Positions 20,156 through 30,698 are shown, counted from the stretch's first letter. The stretch: 46,002 bases of DNA from an uncultured Paraburkholderia sp. (GCA_940747215.1 CALNWS010000034.1:1-46002); one strand, 5' to 3'. Translations and numbers: made by a program. Notes: generated by a model from the sequence alone, not told the origin.

Positions 20156-20262
20156 CCTCGTAACGACTCGCTCGCCATCGGCGTGCATCTCTACTATCAC
20201 GGCCTAGTCGGCGAAGCCGCTGAAATCGCGCTCGACAAGGACGCGCACTGCAAGTCGTAATG
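20156..20262 (+). other. Unrecognised open stretch abutting the gltA remnant
   Basis: Just beyond the citrate synthase border the plus strand reads open as [33 protein letters not shown] to TAA at about 20258-20260. It has no start codon of its own that is clearly real and I do not recognise the family. It may be the tail of a gene brought here by a rearrangement, or chance. Confidence is low. Confidence 0.25.
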
Positions 20263-20272
20263 CGCTTCAGGT

Positions 20273-20295
20273 GCATGACGCGTTGCGCGTCATGC
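20273..20295. terminator. Strong inverted repeat without T run, possible terminator
   Basis: GCATGACGCG-TTG-CGCGTCATGC, a perfect 10-bp stem with a 3-base loop, lies between the end of the hydrolase (stop at 20302, minus strand) and the unrecognised stretch. It could halt transcription from the hydrolase, but no T run follows on either strand. Confidence 0.4.
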
Positions 20296-20301
20296 ATGCA
20301 A

Positions 20302-21171
20302 TCATTCGTGATGTGAAGGCGCCGCGCGAACAAACTCGTCCACATAACGATTGAACGCCGACGGATGCGCGAGGTTCATACCATGCGACGCGCCGCGTAC
20401 GGTCTCGCGGCGCGCAGCCGGCAGCCACGTATGCAATGCGGCCACCGTGCGCCGGAACATCTCGGGACTTTTCTCTCCGTCTATCAGCAGTACGGGGCAC
20501 GTTATCCGCGCGGCGTCTTCGGACACATACGCAGGCAACGGATCGCGAAACTGGCGCGCGAGCGTGTGCGCGTTGTCGGTTGCCATTCTGCGAAAACCCG
20601 GCGTGCTCATCGCCCAGAAACCTAGCCTGCTGACCGAATCCACGAAGAGTTGCAGGCCACCTTCCACGTCGCCCGTTTCGATCAGATGCGCGGCTCGCGC
20701 GCGTAATGCGTTGACCGTTTCCGGCAGGCTCGCAGGCGGCCGTCCTGCGATCTGAAGCGGACCGCCGGGATCGGCAAGCGTCAGCGTGCGCACCTGTTCG
20801 CTATGACGAAGTGCGCAATGAAACGCCACACAGCCGCCACGCGAATGACCGACGACGTGCGCCGGTCCCGCGCCGAAACGTTCGATGAACTCCGCCACTT
20901 CATCCGCATGACCGCTCCAGCTGAACGGCAGGTCCGCGCCGCTATCGGTCGCCGGCCAGTAATGCGTGAGGCTTACGGCAACACAGCGGTAGTGCTTCGC
21001 AAGGCCCGCGAGTTGCGGCTGCCAGTAACGGTAATCGCAGAGCGAACCGTGCACGAAGAGCAGCAGTTCGCTCTCGCCGGCTTCGACGTAAGGCATCCGC
21101 AAGCCGCTTTGCAATTCGATGAATGTCGATGAAGGCGACGAGAGCAATGATGCGGAGCCAGTTAGATTCAC
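20302..21171 (-). CDS. Alpha/beta hydrolase
   Basis: An intact 289-residue alpha/beta-fold hydrolase. Oxyanion block LLFVHGSLCDYRYW, nucleophile elbow VVGHSRGG (Ser near residue 113), acid LLIDGEKSPE (Asp near 240) and a final ASHGMNL His. The fold includes esterases, lipases, dehalogenases and haloperoxidases; the substrate is not determinable. The start at 21171 (MNLTGSAS) gives a normal length. It is transcribed away from the dead mreB paralogue and is intact while most neighbours are not. Confidence 0.85.
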   Translation of the reverse strand: MNLTGSASLLSSPSSTFIELQSGLRMPYVEAGESELLLFVHGSLCDYRYWQPQLAGLAKHYRCVAVSLTHYWPATDSGADLPFSWSGHADEVAEFIERFGAGPAHVVGHSRGGCVAFHCALRHSEQVRTLTLADPGGPLQIAGRPPASLPETVNALRARAAHLIETGDVEGGLQLFVDSVSRLGFWAMSTPGFRRMATDNAHTLARQFRDPLPAYVSEDAARITCPVLLIDGEKSPEMFRRTVAALHTWLPAARRETVRGASHGMNLAHPSAFNRYVDEFVRAAPSHHE

Positions 21172-21348
21172 AGCAGATTGGCGAATGTGGCGGCAACGCT
21201 AAAACACCGCACGGGCAAGGGATTTGATGAAGGCAAGCGTTGTGCGTCCCTGAGAGCGGGACGCACAAACGTATTGTCATACAGCGTTGGTGTGAGCGTA
21301 GTGAGGTGCGCGTAGTCGAGCACTACACGCGAGTCGCGTGAGCCGAAA

Positions 21349-22323
<975 letters not shown>

Positions 22324-22517
22324 GTAGGGGCTCTAATTGTGTCGTCATTATCTGCCCGTCTCCGGGCAGTCTGCAAATGCGCCCTCGGTCACCCGATCCG
22401 CGTGACACGCCCTCTCAGGCGTAGCGCTGTCCGCGCGGCGGGGTGATTTTCATACCAATGAGCAGTTAACGGCAAGCGAATCAGAATCTTTAGGCTAGCT
22501 TTTCAAATGCGGCTGTT

Positions 22518-23214
22518 TCAGTCGCGCGACAACGCGCCCAGCGGGCGTTCCAGCGCCTCATGGCCGAGCGCGACGCCGTCGGCGTTAATCGTATGACCAA
22601 TGCCCGCGAGCGCATAGGCGTCGACGGTGTAGCCGGCTTGGCTGAAGGCGTCCGCGGCGTGTTCGAGTTCGCGCACCGGAATCACTTCATCGCTCTCGCC
22701 GTGAATCAGCGTGACCGGCGTGCCGTGACCGGAGATGCGAGCCGCCCCGAATACGCGATCACGCCGGCCGCGCCCTCGGCGCTCGTCGCGACGTGATGCA
22801 GCGCCATGATCGAGCCTTGCGAGAATCCGACGAGCGCAACACGCTCGAACGGCACGCGCGCATGCACGAGTTCGGCGTCCAGCATGCGGCGCAGCGCTGG
22901 ATAGGCCGCAGCCACGCGCTCGGGCCGGTTTGCTTCGTTGACGTCGCGCAGGCTGAACCATTGGCGTCCGGCGAAACCGCCGTCGAACGGCTCCGTGCCG
23001 TCGAGCGACGTGAAGGCCACGTCGTGCAGACTTTCGCTCCAGATGTCGGCGAGCGGCATCAGATCGCGCGCATTGCTGCCGACACCGTGCATCAGCACGA
23101 CAAGCCCCGTGGCAGGCGCGTTCACCGGCGCGCGCCGCCAGCCATGTTCGAATTGCTCCCAAGCCTTTTCATTCTCCGTGTTCAGAATGGGTTCGTTGAA
23201 GGATAGCGCGCCAT
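22518..23214 (-). pseudogene. Carboxylesterase/phospholipase-type alpha/beta hydrolase, frameshifted
   Basis: Serine hydrolase of the acyl-protein-thioesterase/carboxylesterase group. WEQFEHGWRRAP opens the protein, then VVLMHGVGSNARDLMPLADIW (oxyanion), RVALVGFSQGSIMALH (nucleophile Ser) and, in another frame, VTLIHGESDEVIPVRELEHAADAF (Asp) and GIGHTINADG (His). A frame change near 22745 separates Ser from Asp/His, and the extreme N-terminus is also out of frame, so the start at about 23214 is uncertain. Its substrate is not known from sequence. It is divergent from the DHA2 pump. Confidence 0.75.
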
Positions 23215-23528
23215 GGATGACAACCGTGCGGTCTATGCCTCGTAAATCGCGAGAATACGCTGGCGGCTTTGTTTTCGCCTGCTCGCCTGCAGCCGGCGGC
23301 GACGCAGAAATTCGATTGAAGGTATGCTTTCGCGAGCTTCCAAGCGAAGCTCGAGCACATTTGACGTTTGAAACTGCCGCGCCGCGCGCCGTTGGGTAAA
23401 GAAACGCGAGCCAGCAAACCGACGCACCAGAACGACACGACAGGAGGCCGCAGCACGCGGCTTCGCTTACCGCGAAGCGCTCGTCCGTCCGAACCAAGAT
23501 TCGCAGTATTCCTTTTCCGGAGAACCGT
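23215..23528. other. Intergenic region upstream of the DHA2 pump
   Basis: 314 bp between divergent genes. It must contain the pump promoter, but I see no confident -35/-10 pair. A short dyad CTTCG-CTTACCG-CGAAG occurs near 23461-23477. No remnant of an EmrA-like fusion protein gene is detectable. Confidence 0.4.
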
Positions 23529-25112
23529 TTGAGCCAACCAACTTCCACGCCTGCGTCCGCTCCCGCCGCGCCGCCCGCACCTCCGCCGCCGCTGCAAGGC
23601 GGCCAGCTGGTCCTCGCCACTATCACCGTGGCGCTCGCCACGTTCATGAACGTGCTCGACACGTCGATTGCGAACGTGGCGATTCCGACCATCTCGGGCA
23701 ACTTGGGCGTTTCCGTCGACGAAGGCACGTGGGTGATCACCGTGTTCGCCGCGGCCAATGCTGTGTCGATTCCGCTCACGGGCTGGCTCACGCAGCGCAT
23801 CGGTCAGGTGAAGCTTTTCGTCGGCGCGATCCTGTCGTTCGTGCTGGCTTCGTGGCTGTGCGGCATTGCGCCGACGCTGCCGATCCTGCTGCTCGCGCGG
23901 ATTTTCCAGGGCGCGGTGGCCGGTCCGCTGATTCCGCTTTCGCAGGCGATTCTGCTCGACTCGTATCCGAAAGAGAAAGCGTCGACGGCGCTCGCCTTAT
24001 GGGCGATGACGGCGACCGTCGGTCCGATTGCGGGCCCGGCGCTCGGTGGCTGGATCACGGACAGCTACAGCTGGTCGTGGATCTTCTACATCAACATTCC
24101 GGTCGGCATCTTTGCCGCCGGCGTCACGTGGATGATCTACCGCACGCGCGAATCGCCCACACGCAAGCCGCCGATCGACGTCGTGGGTCTCGGCCTGCTG
24201 ATCACGTGGGTCGCGTCGCTGCAGATCATGCTCGACAAGGGCAAGGATCTCGACTGGTTTAGCTCGCCCGTCATCGTGATTCTCGGCATCACGGCGCTGA
24301 TCAGTTTCTCGTTCTTCCTCGTGTGGGAATTGACCGAAACGAATCCGATCGTGGATTTGCGGCTTTTCCAGCAACGCAATTTCGCGGGCGGCACGATCGC
24401 GATTTCGGTCGCGTACGGCGTGTTCTTCGGCAATCTCGTGCTATTGCCGCAATGGATGCAGGAGTATCTGAACTACCGCTCCGTCGACGCCGGTCTCGTC
24501 ACCGCGCCGCTCGGCGTCTTCGCGGTGGTGCTCGCGCCGGTGATGGGCCACGTGCTGCCGCGCTCGGACGCGCGCGTGATCGCCACGCTCGCGTTCATCG
24601 GCTTCGCGATCGTGTTCTACATGCGCTCGAAGTACGTGGTCGAAATCGACACGTGGCACCTCGTCATTCCGACGCTGCTGCAAGGTATTCCGATGGCGCT
24701 CTTCTTCGTGCCGCTCACGACGATCATTCTGGCCGGGCAGCCGCCGAATCGCATTCCGGCGGCTGCCGGTCTGTCGAACTTCGTGCGCGTGTTCTGCGGC
24801 GCGGTGGGCACGTCGATCGCGGGCAACGAGTGGAACAACCGCACGGTGCTGCATCACGAACGGCTTACCGAACGCGGGACCGTCGACAACCCGGTGTTCA
24901 ACCAGCAGATCGACTCGACGCAATCGCTGCTGCATCTGAACACGCAATCGGCGCATGCGCTCTTCGATTTCACCGTGAACAGCCAGGCCGCGATGATGGG
25001 GCTGAATGACATCTTCTTCGTGTCGGCCATCATCTTCATCCTGATTATTCCGCTGATCTGGATTACGCGGCCGTCCAAAGGCGGCGGTGCGGACGCGGCC
25101 GGTGCGCACTGA
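23529..25112 (+). CDS. DHA2-family (14-TMS) MFS drug efflux permease, EmrB-like
   Basis: An intact 527-residue MFS permease. The N-terminal Pro/Ala-rich tail precedes TM1, with the DHA2 motif LDTSIANVAIPTISG near residue 40. The GWLTQRIGQVKLF loop 2-3 motif and KEKASTALALWAMTATVGPIAGPALGGWI follow, consistent with the EmrB/QacA 14-helix family that exports drugs by proton antiport. Start is TTG at 23529, preceded by GGAGA at a suitable distance; no ATG upstream fits. Typical systems pair it with EmrA and an outer-membrane lipoprotein, but none is adjacent. It is convergent with the AraC remnant, leaving 9 bp between stops. Confidence 0.9.
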   Translation: MSQPTSTPASAPAAPPAPPPPLQGGQLVLATITVALATFMNVLDTSIANVAIPTISGNLGVSVDEGTWVITVFAAANAVSIPLTGWLTQRIGQVKLFVGAILSFVLASWLCGIAPTLPILLLARIFQGAVAGPLIPLSQAILLDSYPKEKASTALALWAMTATVGPIAGPALGGWITDSYSWSWIFYINIPVGIFAAGVTWMIYRTRESPTRKPPIDVVGLGLLITWVASLQIMLDKGKDLDWFSSPVIVILGITALISFSFFLVWELTETNPIVDLRLFQQRNFAGGTIAISVAYGVFFGNLVLLPQWMQEYLNYRSVDAGLVTAPLGVFAVVLAPVMGHVLPRSDARVIATLAFIGFAIVFYMRSKYVVEIDTWHLVIPTLLQGIPMALFFVPLTTIILAGQPPNRIPAAAGLSNFVRVFCGAVGTSIAGNEWNNRTVLHHERLTERGTVDNPVFNQQIDSTQSLLHLNTQSAHALFDFTVNSQAAMMGLNDIFFVSAIIFILIIPLIWITRPSKGGGADAAGAH

Positions 25113-25121
25113 GTTTTACCT

Positions 25122-25873
25122 TTAGCGGAAATAGCGCGCCGGCGTATCGCCGAACGCGTCGCGAAACACGGCGATGAACGACGACACGTCGTTGTAGCCC
25201 ACTTTCAGCGCGACCTGCGTCACGCTCGCGCCGCCGAGCCGTTCCAGCGCGATCAGCAATCGCAATTGCTGGCGCCACTGCCCAAAAGTCTGCGCCGTTT
25301 CGCGTGTGAAAAGCCGCGCCGCCGTGCGTGCCGTGACGCCCGCGGCCTCGGCGAGCGTATCGAGCACGGCGGCCTCGGCGGGGATCGGCCGCGAACGTGT
25401 CGGCGATGCTTTGCGCGCGCGGATCGCGCGGCCAGATCAAACCGAGCGGCGCTGCGGCGCCCGGCAGTTGATCCAGCAGAGAACCTGCATGAGACGTACA
25501 GCAGCTTCGTCAAAAGGCCGGTCTTGCGGAAATTGCTCGGCGGCTTCGAGCAACGCATCCATCAGACGCGTGGATTTCACCGCACCGGGTTGCGTGGGCA
25601 CCGGCGCGGGCAACGTGGTGCCTTCGCTATCGATAAAAAACGCACCGGATGCGTTGCGGAAAGCCGATGCAACATCCCACCCGGCAGCCAGAGCGCGTGC
25701 GCGGGCAGCACGACCCAGCGGCCGGTTTCTGTGCGCACCCTCAACACGCCGTCGCTCACGTGAATCAGTTGCGTACGACGGTGAGCGCGCCAAGGCGTGT
25801 CGAGCGTGTCGGCGTGGATCGCATCCACGAATAGCGGAAGCGCGATGCCGTCCAGATCGGAAGCGTCCATCAT
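25122..25873 (-). pseudogene. AraC-family regulator with cupin-type sensor, frameshifted
   Basis: Start MMDASDLDGIALP at 25873. The N-terminal cupin-like sensor carries VLPAHALWLPGGMLHRL. The middle block STRLMDALLEAAEQFPQD and the C-terminal double HTH (LAEAAGVTARTAARLFTRET, then VALKVGYNDVSSFIAVFRDAFGDTPARYFR) are intact in themselves. They lie in different frames, with breaks near 25640, 25460 and 25395. The final HTH alone could be translated only by internal initiation. The regulator may have controlled the DHA2 pump, which it faces convergently, but this is a guess. Confidence 0.8.
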
Positions 25874-25990
25874 GATGTCCGTTTTGCCACGTTCTTACGG
25901 AAAAGGCAGCAAGATTAGCATAGCCTGCGACCCGCAACACTTGACGACACTGACTGCCGTTAGAATCGCCGCTCACATGATCCGGGCACC

Positions 25991-26576
25991 ATGAACCACG
26001 ACTCCATCCTCGAACAGATTCATCGCGATCTGCGGCCATACCTAGGCCGTGGCAAGGTCGCCGATTACATTCCCGAGTTGCGCACGTTCCCGCCGACCGC
26101 TTCGGCATGGCGATCGTCACCGCGGCGGGCGACGTGTTCAGCACGGGCGAAGCCGACACGCGCTTTTCGATCCAGAGCATTTCGAAGCTCTTCACCTGCA
26201 CGATGGCGTTCCGTCTGCTCGGTGACGAGCTGTGGCAGCGTGTTGGCCGTGAACCGTCGGGCAACGCGCTCAATTCGCTCGTGCAACTCTAGGCGGAGCA
26301 CGGCAAGCCGCGCAACCCGTTCATCAACGCGGGCGCGCTGGTGGTGACCGACGTGCTGTGCTGCCGCTTCGTGCAGGCCGAAACGGCGATCGTCGAATTC
26401 ATGCGGCGGCTCACGGGCGAAAGCAGCATCGACTACGACTTGCGCGTGGCGCAGTCCGAATTGCAACACGCGCATCGCAACTTTGCGATGGCGCATTTCA
26501 TGGCGAGCTTCGGCAACATGGAGATGCCGCCTGACGTGGTGGTCGACGCGTACTGCCGGCAGTGCGCGATTTCGAT
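25991..26576 (+). pseudogene. glsA: Glutaminase A, 5' half (separated by inversion)
   Basis: Serine-dependent glutaminase (glutamine to glutamate plus ammonia). This half reads MNHDSILEQIHRDLRPYLGRGKVADYIPE, then, after a frame change near 26090, MAIVTAAGDVFSTGEADTRF and SIQSISKLFTCTMAFRLLG with the catalytic Ser-x-x-Lys. TAG at 26290-26292 (expected Glu) precedes AEHGKPRNPFINAGALVVTD. Reading ends at CRQCAIS (about 26576), just where the family continues with MSCVELA. That continuation is present at 28432 on the opposite strand. So the gene is both mutated and broken by an inversion. Confidence 0.9.
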
Positions 26577-26612
26577 CCATTCCATCCGGGAATTGACGGT
26601 GAGGGAGAAGAA

Positions 26613-27521
26613 GTGGATCGACTCGACGCAATGCGGCTTTTCGTGCGGCTGGTGGAAAGCGGCAGCTTCACGGCCGTGGCGCGCGCCGAAGGGATGGGAC
26701 AACCCGCCGCGAGCAAGCAGATTCGCGCGCTAGAGAACTATCTCGGCGTGCAGTTGCTCGCGCGCACATCGCGCCAGGTGAGCGTGACGGAGGCGGGGCA
26801 CACGTTCTACGTGTCGGCGAAAGCGCTGCTCGACGATTTCGATGTTGCCGAGTCGTCGGTTGGCGAGCGGCAGCAGTCGCCGCGCGGACTGATCCGCATG
26901 AGCACGTCGCTCGCGCACGGACGGTTGTGCATCACGCCACTTTGGTTCGGGTTCCTGCGGCGCTATCCGGGCGTGGAAATCCAGATGTCCGTTTCGGAGC
27001 GGCAGGTCGACCTGATCGGCGACGGCATCGATCTCGCCGTTCGTCACGGGCGTATGCAGGATTCGTCGATCACGGCGCGGAAGCTGTGCGATTCGCCGTT
27101 CGTGCTCGTCGCGAGCCGGACCTATCTCGCGACGCACCCGGCGCCCACGCGTCTCGACGATCTCGATGCACACGACTGCGTGGTCTTCGCGCATGGACGG
27201 GAGCGTCGTCCGTGGATTTTTGGATCGGGCGGCAAGTCGGGGGCCTCGGTTGCCTATCTGCCGCGCGGGGCCGTTCATGACCAGCGACTCCGAGCAGATT
27301 CGCACGGGCGTCCTGTGCGGACTCGGCATCGCGCAGGCACCAGCGTGGGTCGTCGCGCCGGAGATCGCTTCAGGAGAAGTGGAGGTGTTGCTGCCGCGGC
27401 TTCAGTGCGAATCCGTTCTAACGTATCTGGCTCATCCGGCCGGCGCGTACCGATGCGCGTCAAGCTGCTGATGGACTATCTGCACGAAGCGTTCGCATCG
27501 GAGTCGAGCGTCGGCTCGTAG
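26613..27521 (+). pseudogene. LysR-type transcriptional regulator, two frameshifts
   Basis: GTG at 26613 (VDRLDAMRLFVRLVESGSFTAVA) with GAGGGAG upstream. HTH: GMGQPAASKQIRALENYLGVQLLARTSRQVSVTEAG, intact. The effector domain reads to SGASVAYLPRG, then a frame change near 27260 leads to PFMTSDSEQIRTGVLCGLGIAQAPAWVVAPEIASG, and another near 27445 returns to MRVKLLMDYLHEAFASE, stop 27521. It is on the inverted segment; before inversion it was divergent from the alcohol dehydrogenase at 28507, which it most likely controlled. Ligand unknown. Confidence 0.85.
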
Positions 27522-27557
27522 TTCGAACGTTCGGGACGACGAACGAGTGAGTGCGAA

Positions 27558-27834
27558 TCAGGCAGGTGACGTCTCGACGCGATGGCCGCAGGAACGCACG
27601 TTGCCCATGCGCGCCAGACGCGCCGTTGCTCGCGGCAGCCGCATCCTGTGTCGCGCCGCTTTCCACCGCCTTCAGCGCGGCCGTGACGTGGTTGCCGCAC
27701 CGGCACTTCCACAGCCACGTACTCGCGCCGCAATACTGCAGCGCCACGAGGTCGCCGAATGTGCGACCCGTGACGTCGCGATATGGCGGAAAAGGCCATG
27801 CGGGCGGCAGGGGTGGGGTGGTACGTTGCTTCAC
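27558..27834 (-). pseudogene. Small Cys-rich protein, phage-type zinc-ribbon-like, frameshifted
   Basis: From GTG 27834 the reading contains YRDVTGRTFGDLVALQYCG and WLWKCRCGNHVTAALKAVESGA, a C-x-C-G-N motif followed at the expected distance by a further CGC in another frame (DTGCGCREQRR) and MGNVRSCGHRVETSPA in a third. Small proteins with this W-x-C-x-CGN...CGC spacing are common in phages and betaproteobacteria and probably bind zinc, but their role is unknown. Start and frame path are uncertain. It lay between glsA and the LysR gene before the inversion. Confidence 0.4.
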
Positions 27835-28102
27835 GGGGTAGTTTCGTGGGGTTTTTTTGTCGACGTTGGCTGGACGGCTTCTGCTACCGGATATGGCTGC
27901 TCCGGCGCGCGATTCAAGGTTGCGCAGCCGGTCGCCGTGACCTTGCTGCGGGTCCGTTATTGTAATTGCCGATCGCAATGCTTGACCGGGCGTGAAGCCG
28001 GAGCCGAACGAACCGCGTAGGTGCGTTGAACGCGTTGAATGAAGGCGAGCTTGCTGCCGTGCACGATCCGCGTGTCGAGCCACACATGCCGCCGACCCCT
28101 CC

Positions 28103-28432
28103 TCAAAAAATCGGCCGCCCCATATAAGTGGTCAGCCATTTGAGCGCCAGCACGCCTGCAAGCGAGTTGCCGTTGCTGTCCAGTCCCGGCGACCATACGC
28201 ACGCTGCCATCTCGCCCGGCAACACCGCGACGATGTCGCCGCCCATGCCGCTTTTCGCGGGCAAGCCGACGCGGTAGAAGAAGTCGCCGGCGGCGTCGTA
28301 GGTGCCGCAGGTCAGCATGAGCGCGGAGAGTCGCTTGGCGGAACTGGTGTCGAGAATGCGCTCGCCGGTAGACGGCACGACGCCGTGGTTAGTCAGAAAG
28401 AGCGCCGCTTTTGCAAGCTCGACGCAACTCAT
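28103..28432 (-). pseudogene. glsA: Glutaminase A, 3' half (separated by inversion)
   Basis: Reads MSCVELAKAALFLTNHGVVP, STGERILDTSSAKRLSALMLTCGTYDAAGDFFYRVGLPAKSGMGGD, IVAVLPGEMAACVWSPGLDS and GNSLAGVLALKWLTTYMGRPIF, i.e. the C-terminal third of the glutaminase fold, with the conserved GLPAKSGMGG turn. No frame break occurs within this 109-codon piece. It continues exactly where the other half (ending 26576 on the plus strand) stops. One substitution in the family G-G-G turn (GGD instead of GGG) is seen. It cannot be translated as part of a complete enzyme in the present arrangement. Confidence 0.9.
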
Positions 28433-28506
28433 GGTATGTTCTTTACAGCCTTTTTCGCAATCGATCGGGACGCTTAAGGTGGCGCCTTTAATCGAGGAGC
28501 GGAATG

Positions 28507-29308
28507 ATGAAAGCGATTTGCGTAACGGCGGCGTGGTACCCGGAAGTGCGCGAAGTGCCAGCTCCCGCGGAAGCGCGGCGGGTCACGTGGTGATCCGGAT
28601 GACGGCGTCGGCCATCAATCACGGCGACAAGACTTTTCTGAAGCGGCCCGCGTCGGTGGGCGCGGCGCTGCCTCCTGTCAAACACGACGTGTGGGGCGCG
28701 TCAGGCGCGGGCACGGTTGTCGCGATCGGGGACGGCGTACCGTCGCGATACATGGGGCGGCAGGTCGCGATCTACCAGTTCGCTGGGACGCAGCGCGGAG
28801 AGCGTCGGACTGTGGTCCGAGCGCGCACAGATGCCGCACACCAACTGCCTGATCCTGCCGGATGACGTGGCGGCGCCAGACTACAGCGGCTCGCTCGTCA
28901 ATGTGATGACAGCGTATTCGTTCATCGAGGAGATCGTCACGGCCGGGCATTCGGCGACGGCAACGTCATCGCGACGCTTGCGCGCGAGCGCGGTCTGCCA
29001 GCCATTTTCCTCGTCCGCACGAATGCGGCCCGCGACGCGCTGCACGCCGCCGGCATCGAGCATGCGATCGTGACCGGCGAAAGGTTCACCGCGACGCTCG
29101 CCGAACTCGCCGCACGACCCGGAACGACTGCCGCGTTCGACGGCGTCGGCAGCCAACTGCTCGGCGAGGTGGCAACGGCGTTGCCGATGAATTCGACGAT
29201 CTGGTGCTACGGCTTTCTGGACGCGGTGTCGCCGGTGTCGTTCCCGAGCGTGCTCGTCATGATGAAGAACCTCGTCATCCGGCGCTTCAGCAACTTCGAA
29301 AGCGCGAC
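28507..29308 (+). pseudogene. Zinc-type alcohol dehydrogenase / quinone oxidoreductase, frameshifted and 3'-truncated
   Basis: MDR-superfamily oxidoreductase. The N-terminus MKAICVTAA begins at 28507. After a frame change near 28575 come HVVIRMTASAINHGDKTFLKR and the VWGASGAGTVVAIGDGV block, after another near 28785 PHTNCLILPDDVAAPDYSGS, then near 28955 a return to FLVRTNAARDALHAAG, FDGVGSQLLGEVATALP, up to NLVIRRFSNFESATC. The normal ~320 residues end here at about 29308, missing the last 30 or so. At that point the sequence changes into an unrelated exoprotein on the other strand. Before the inversion its start was adjacent to that of the LysR regulator. Confidence 0.8.
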
Positions 29309-30511
29309 CTGCCATGCGAGAACAGGGTGCGTGGCGCCGGCCGGCATCACCCAGACGCCGTTGGGGCCGAAGTCCCATCCGACGAAGCTGGCCGGGTTGC
29401 TCATCTGCGCGGTGGTGAGTCCGTTCGATGCCGGCAGATTGCCGCCGCTCGACGCCTGCCTGGTGGTTTGAACGTCCCAGTAGACGTCGGTGCCCAGACC
29501 CGTGCAGGAGGTGCAGATGCCGCCCCGCACGGTGTTCGACAACACGGGGCCCGACGCGAACGACTGCGTAATCGTTCCAGTGTTGCTGTCGACGAGTCCT
29601 CCGGCCGGACCGTGCGAACTCAGTCCCGTGACGGAACCGGTCGCGTACGACTCGGTGATCGTGCCTTGATTGCTGAGCACCAGGCCACCGACCGAGCCGT
29701 CTGCGAGAACGGTCGCGCTGCTGCCCGAGCACGCAATCAGGCCGGAATTGGTTGCGACGAGCCCAGCGAACGTATTGCCCGCCCCATTGTTCGGCACCGC
29801 GATCGCGCCGGACGTGAACACGTTCGTTACCGTGCCGTGATTCTGGATCGCGAGTATCGCGGTGCCGTTGTCGAAGAACGTGGTCGTCTGGGTGACGTTC
29901 GCGTCGCGCACGACGCTATTCGTGCAGATGTCGCCGAACACCGCATCGTAGTTCGGCGTCAAATTCGAGAGCGTGCCGGGCGTATAGGTGCCGTTCATGT
30001 CGTAAAGCGCGCTCACGATGCCCGTGCTTTTCGACCAGTCGACCGTGCCGCCGTTGATGACGCTGCCGCCGTTGTCGATCGCCGACGCGTCCGCGCGCAA
30101 GGTCAGATTGCCCGCGCCCTTGTTCGCGATCGTCGTGCCCGGCGCTACCGAAACATTGTGATAGGCGGCGAGCGTAAGCGACGCCGGCCTATGCCAGCGC
30201 AAATTCGACGCGATGCTCAGGTCACCGGTCGCGCCATTTGCACCGGAACCGTTGTCGAACGTCACGCTCCGGTTCTTGCCGATCGAAAAGCTGTTCCAGT
30301 CGATAACGCCGCGCGTCGAACCCGGCTGCGTGATCACAAGGCTGTTGCCCTAGCTTGCTATCGTGCCCGCGCCGGCCATATAGGCGCCGCCTTGAGGGAG
30401 GACGCCCGCTGCAAGCGCCGCCTGCGCAACCGACATGCCGATCAGAGATAAACCGATGGAAAGACCCGCGCGTGCGTCCCGTGCACGACCAGACAGTTCT
30501 CGATGTGACAC
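29309..30511 (-). pseudogene. Filamentous-haemagglutinin-like (TPS) exoprotein remnant
   Basis: From GTG 30511 a signal-like N-terminus (SLIGMSVAQAALAA) precedes a two-partner-secretion-type beta-helix domain: GVIDWNSFSIGKNRSVTFDN is the classical haemagglutination-activity block, then repeating Gly/Asn/Thr-rich strands (NGGTVDWSK, NHGTVTNVFTSG, NQGTITESYATGSVTG). TAG near 30352-30354 follows GTIAS. The rest reads unbroken to GVWVMPAGATHPVLAWQ, near the expected C-terminus, where it meets the alcohol dehydrogenase head-on at about 29309. TpsB transporter partner genes are not present. Such proteins are secreted adhesins. Only ~400 residues remain, small for this group. Confidence 0.75.
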
Positions 30512-30698
30512 ACACCCCCCCTTTTCGCGCCTGCGCGAACTGGTTGACGGCCCGCGAAGCCGACCGGAAACGCGTGAGCCGTTGTGTCTGGAGAATAGGC
30601 TCCTGAGTCGTGCCCGCTTGCCGATTCCTCTGCTTTTTGCGCCTTCGACCGGGCGGGCAAACTCCTACACCTTGCCTTCAAAAATCTCTTTGACACCC

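Larger units (their letters stand above)
26577..28432. other. Inverted segment (1.86 kb) with one border inside glsA
   Basis: The left border follows the glsA 5' half (...CAIS at 26576); the right border cuts before the first codon of its 3' half (MSCVELA at 28432, minus strand). Inverting 26577-28432 restores a continuous glsA and places the LysR gene start next to the start of the alcohol dehydrogenase at 28507, the usual divergent LysR/oxidoreductase arrangement. Joining the two half-codons needs only the shared AT at the junctions. I did not see long inverted repeats at the borders; a short shared sequence is the only homology visible. Confidence 0.8.

Noticed and set aside
29204..30451. 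Long plus-strand open frame (415 codons) opposite the exoprotein
   Set aside because: The minus-strand frame has clear beta-helix repeats and a TPS-type block; the plus-strand frame is Arg-rich and shows no motif.
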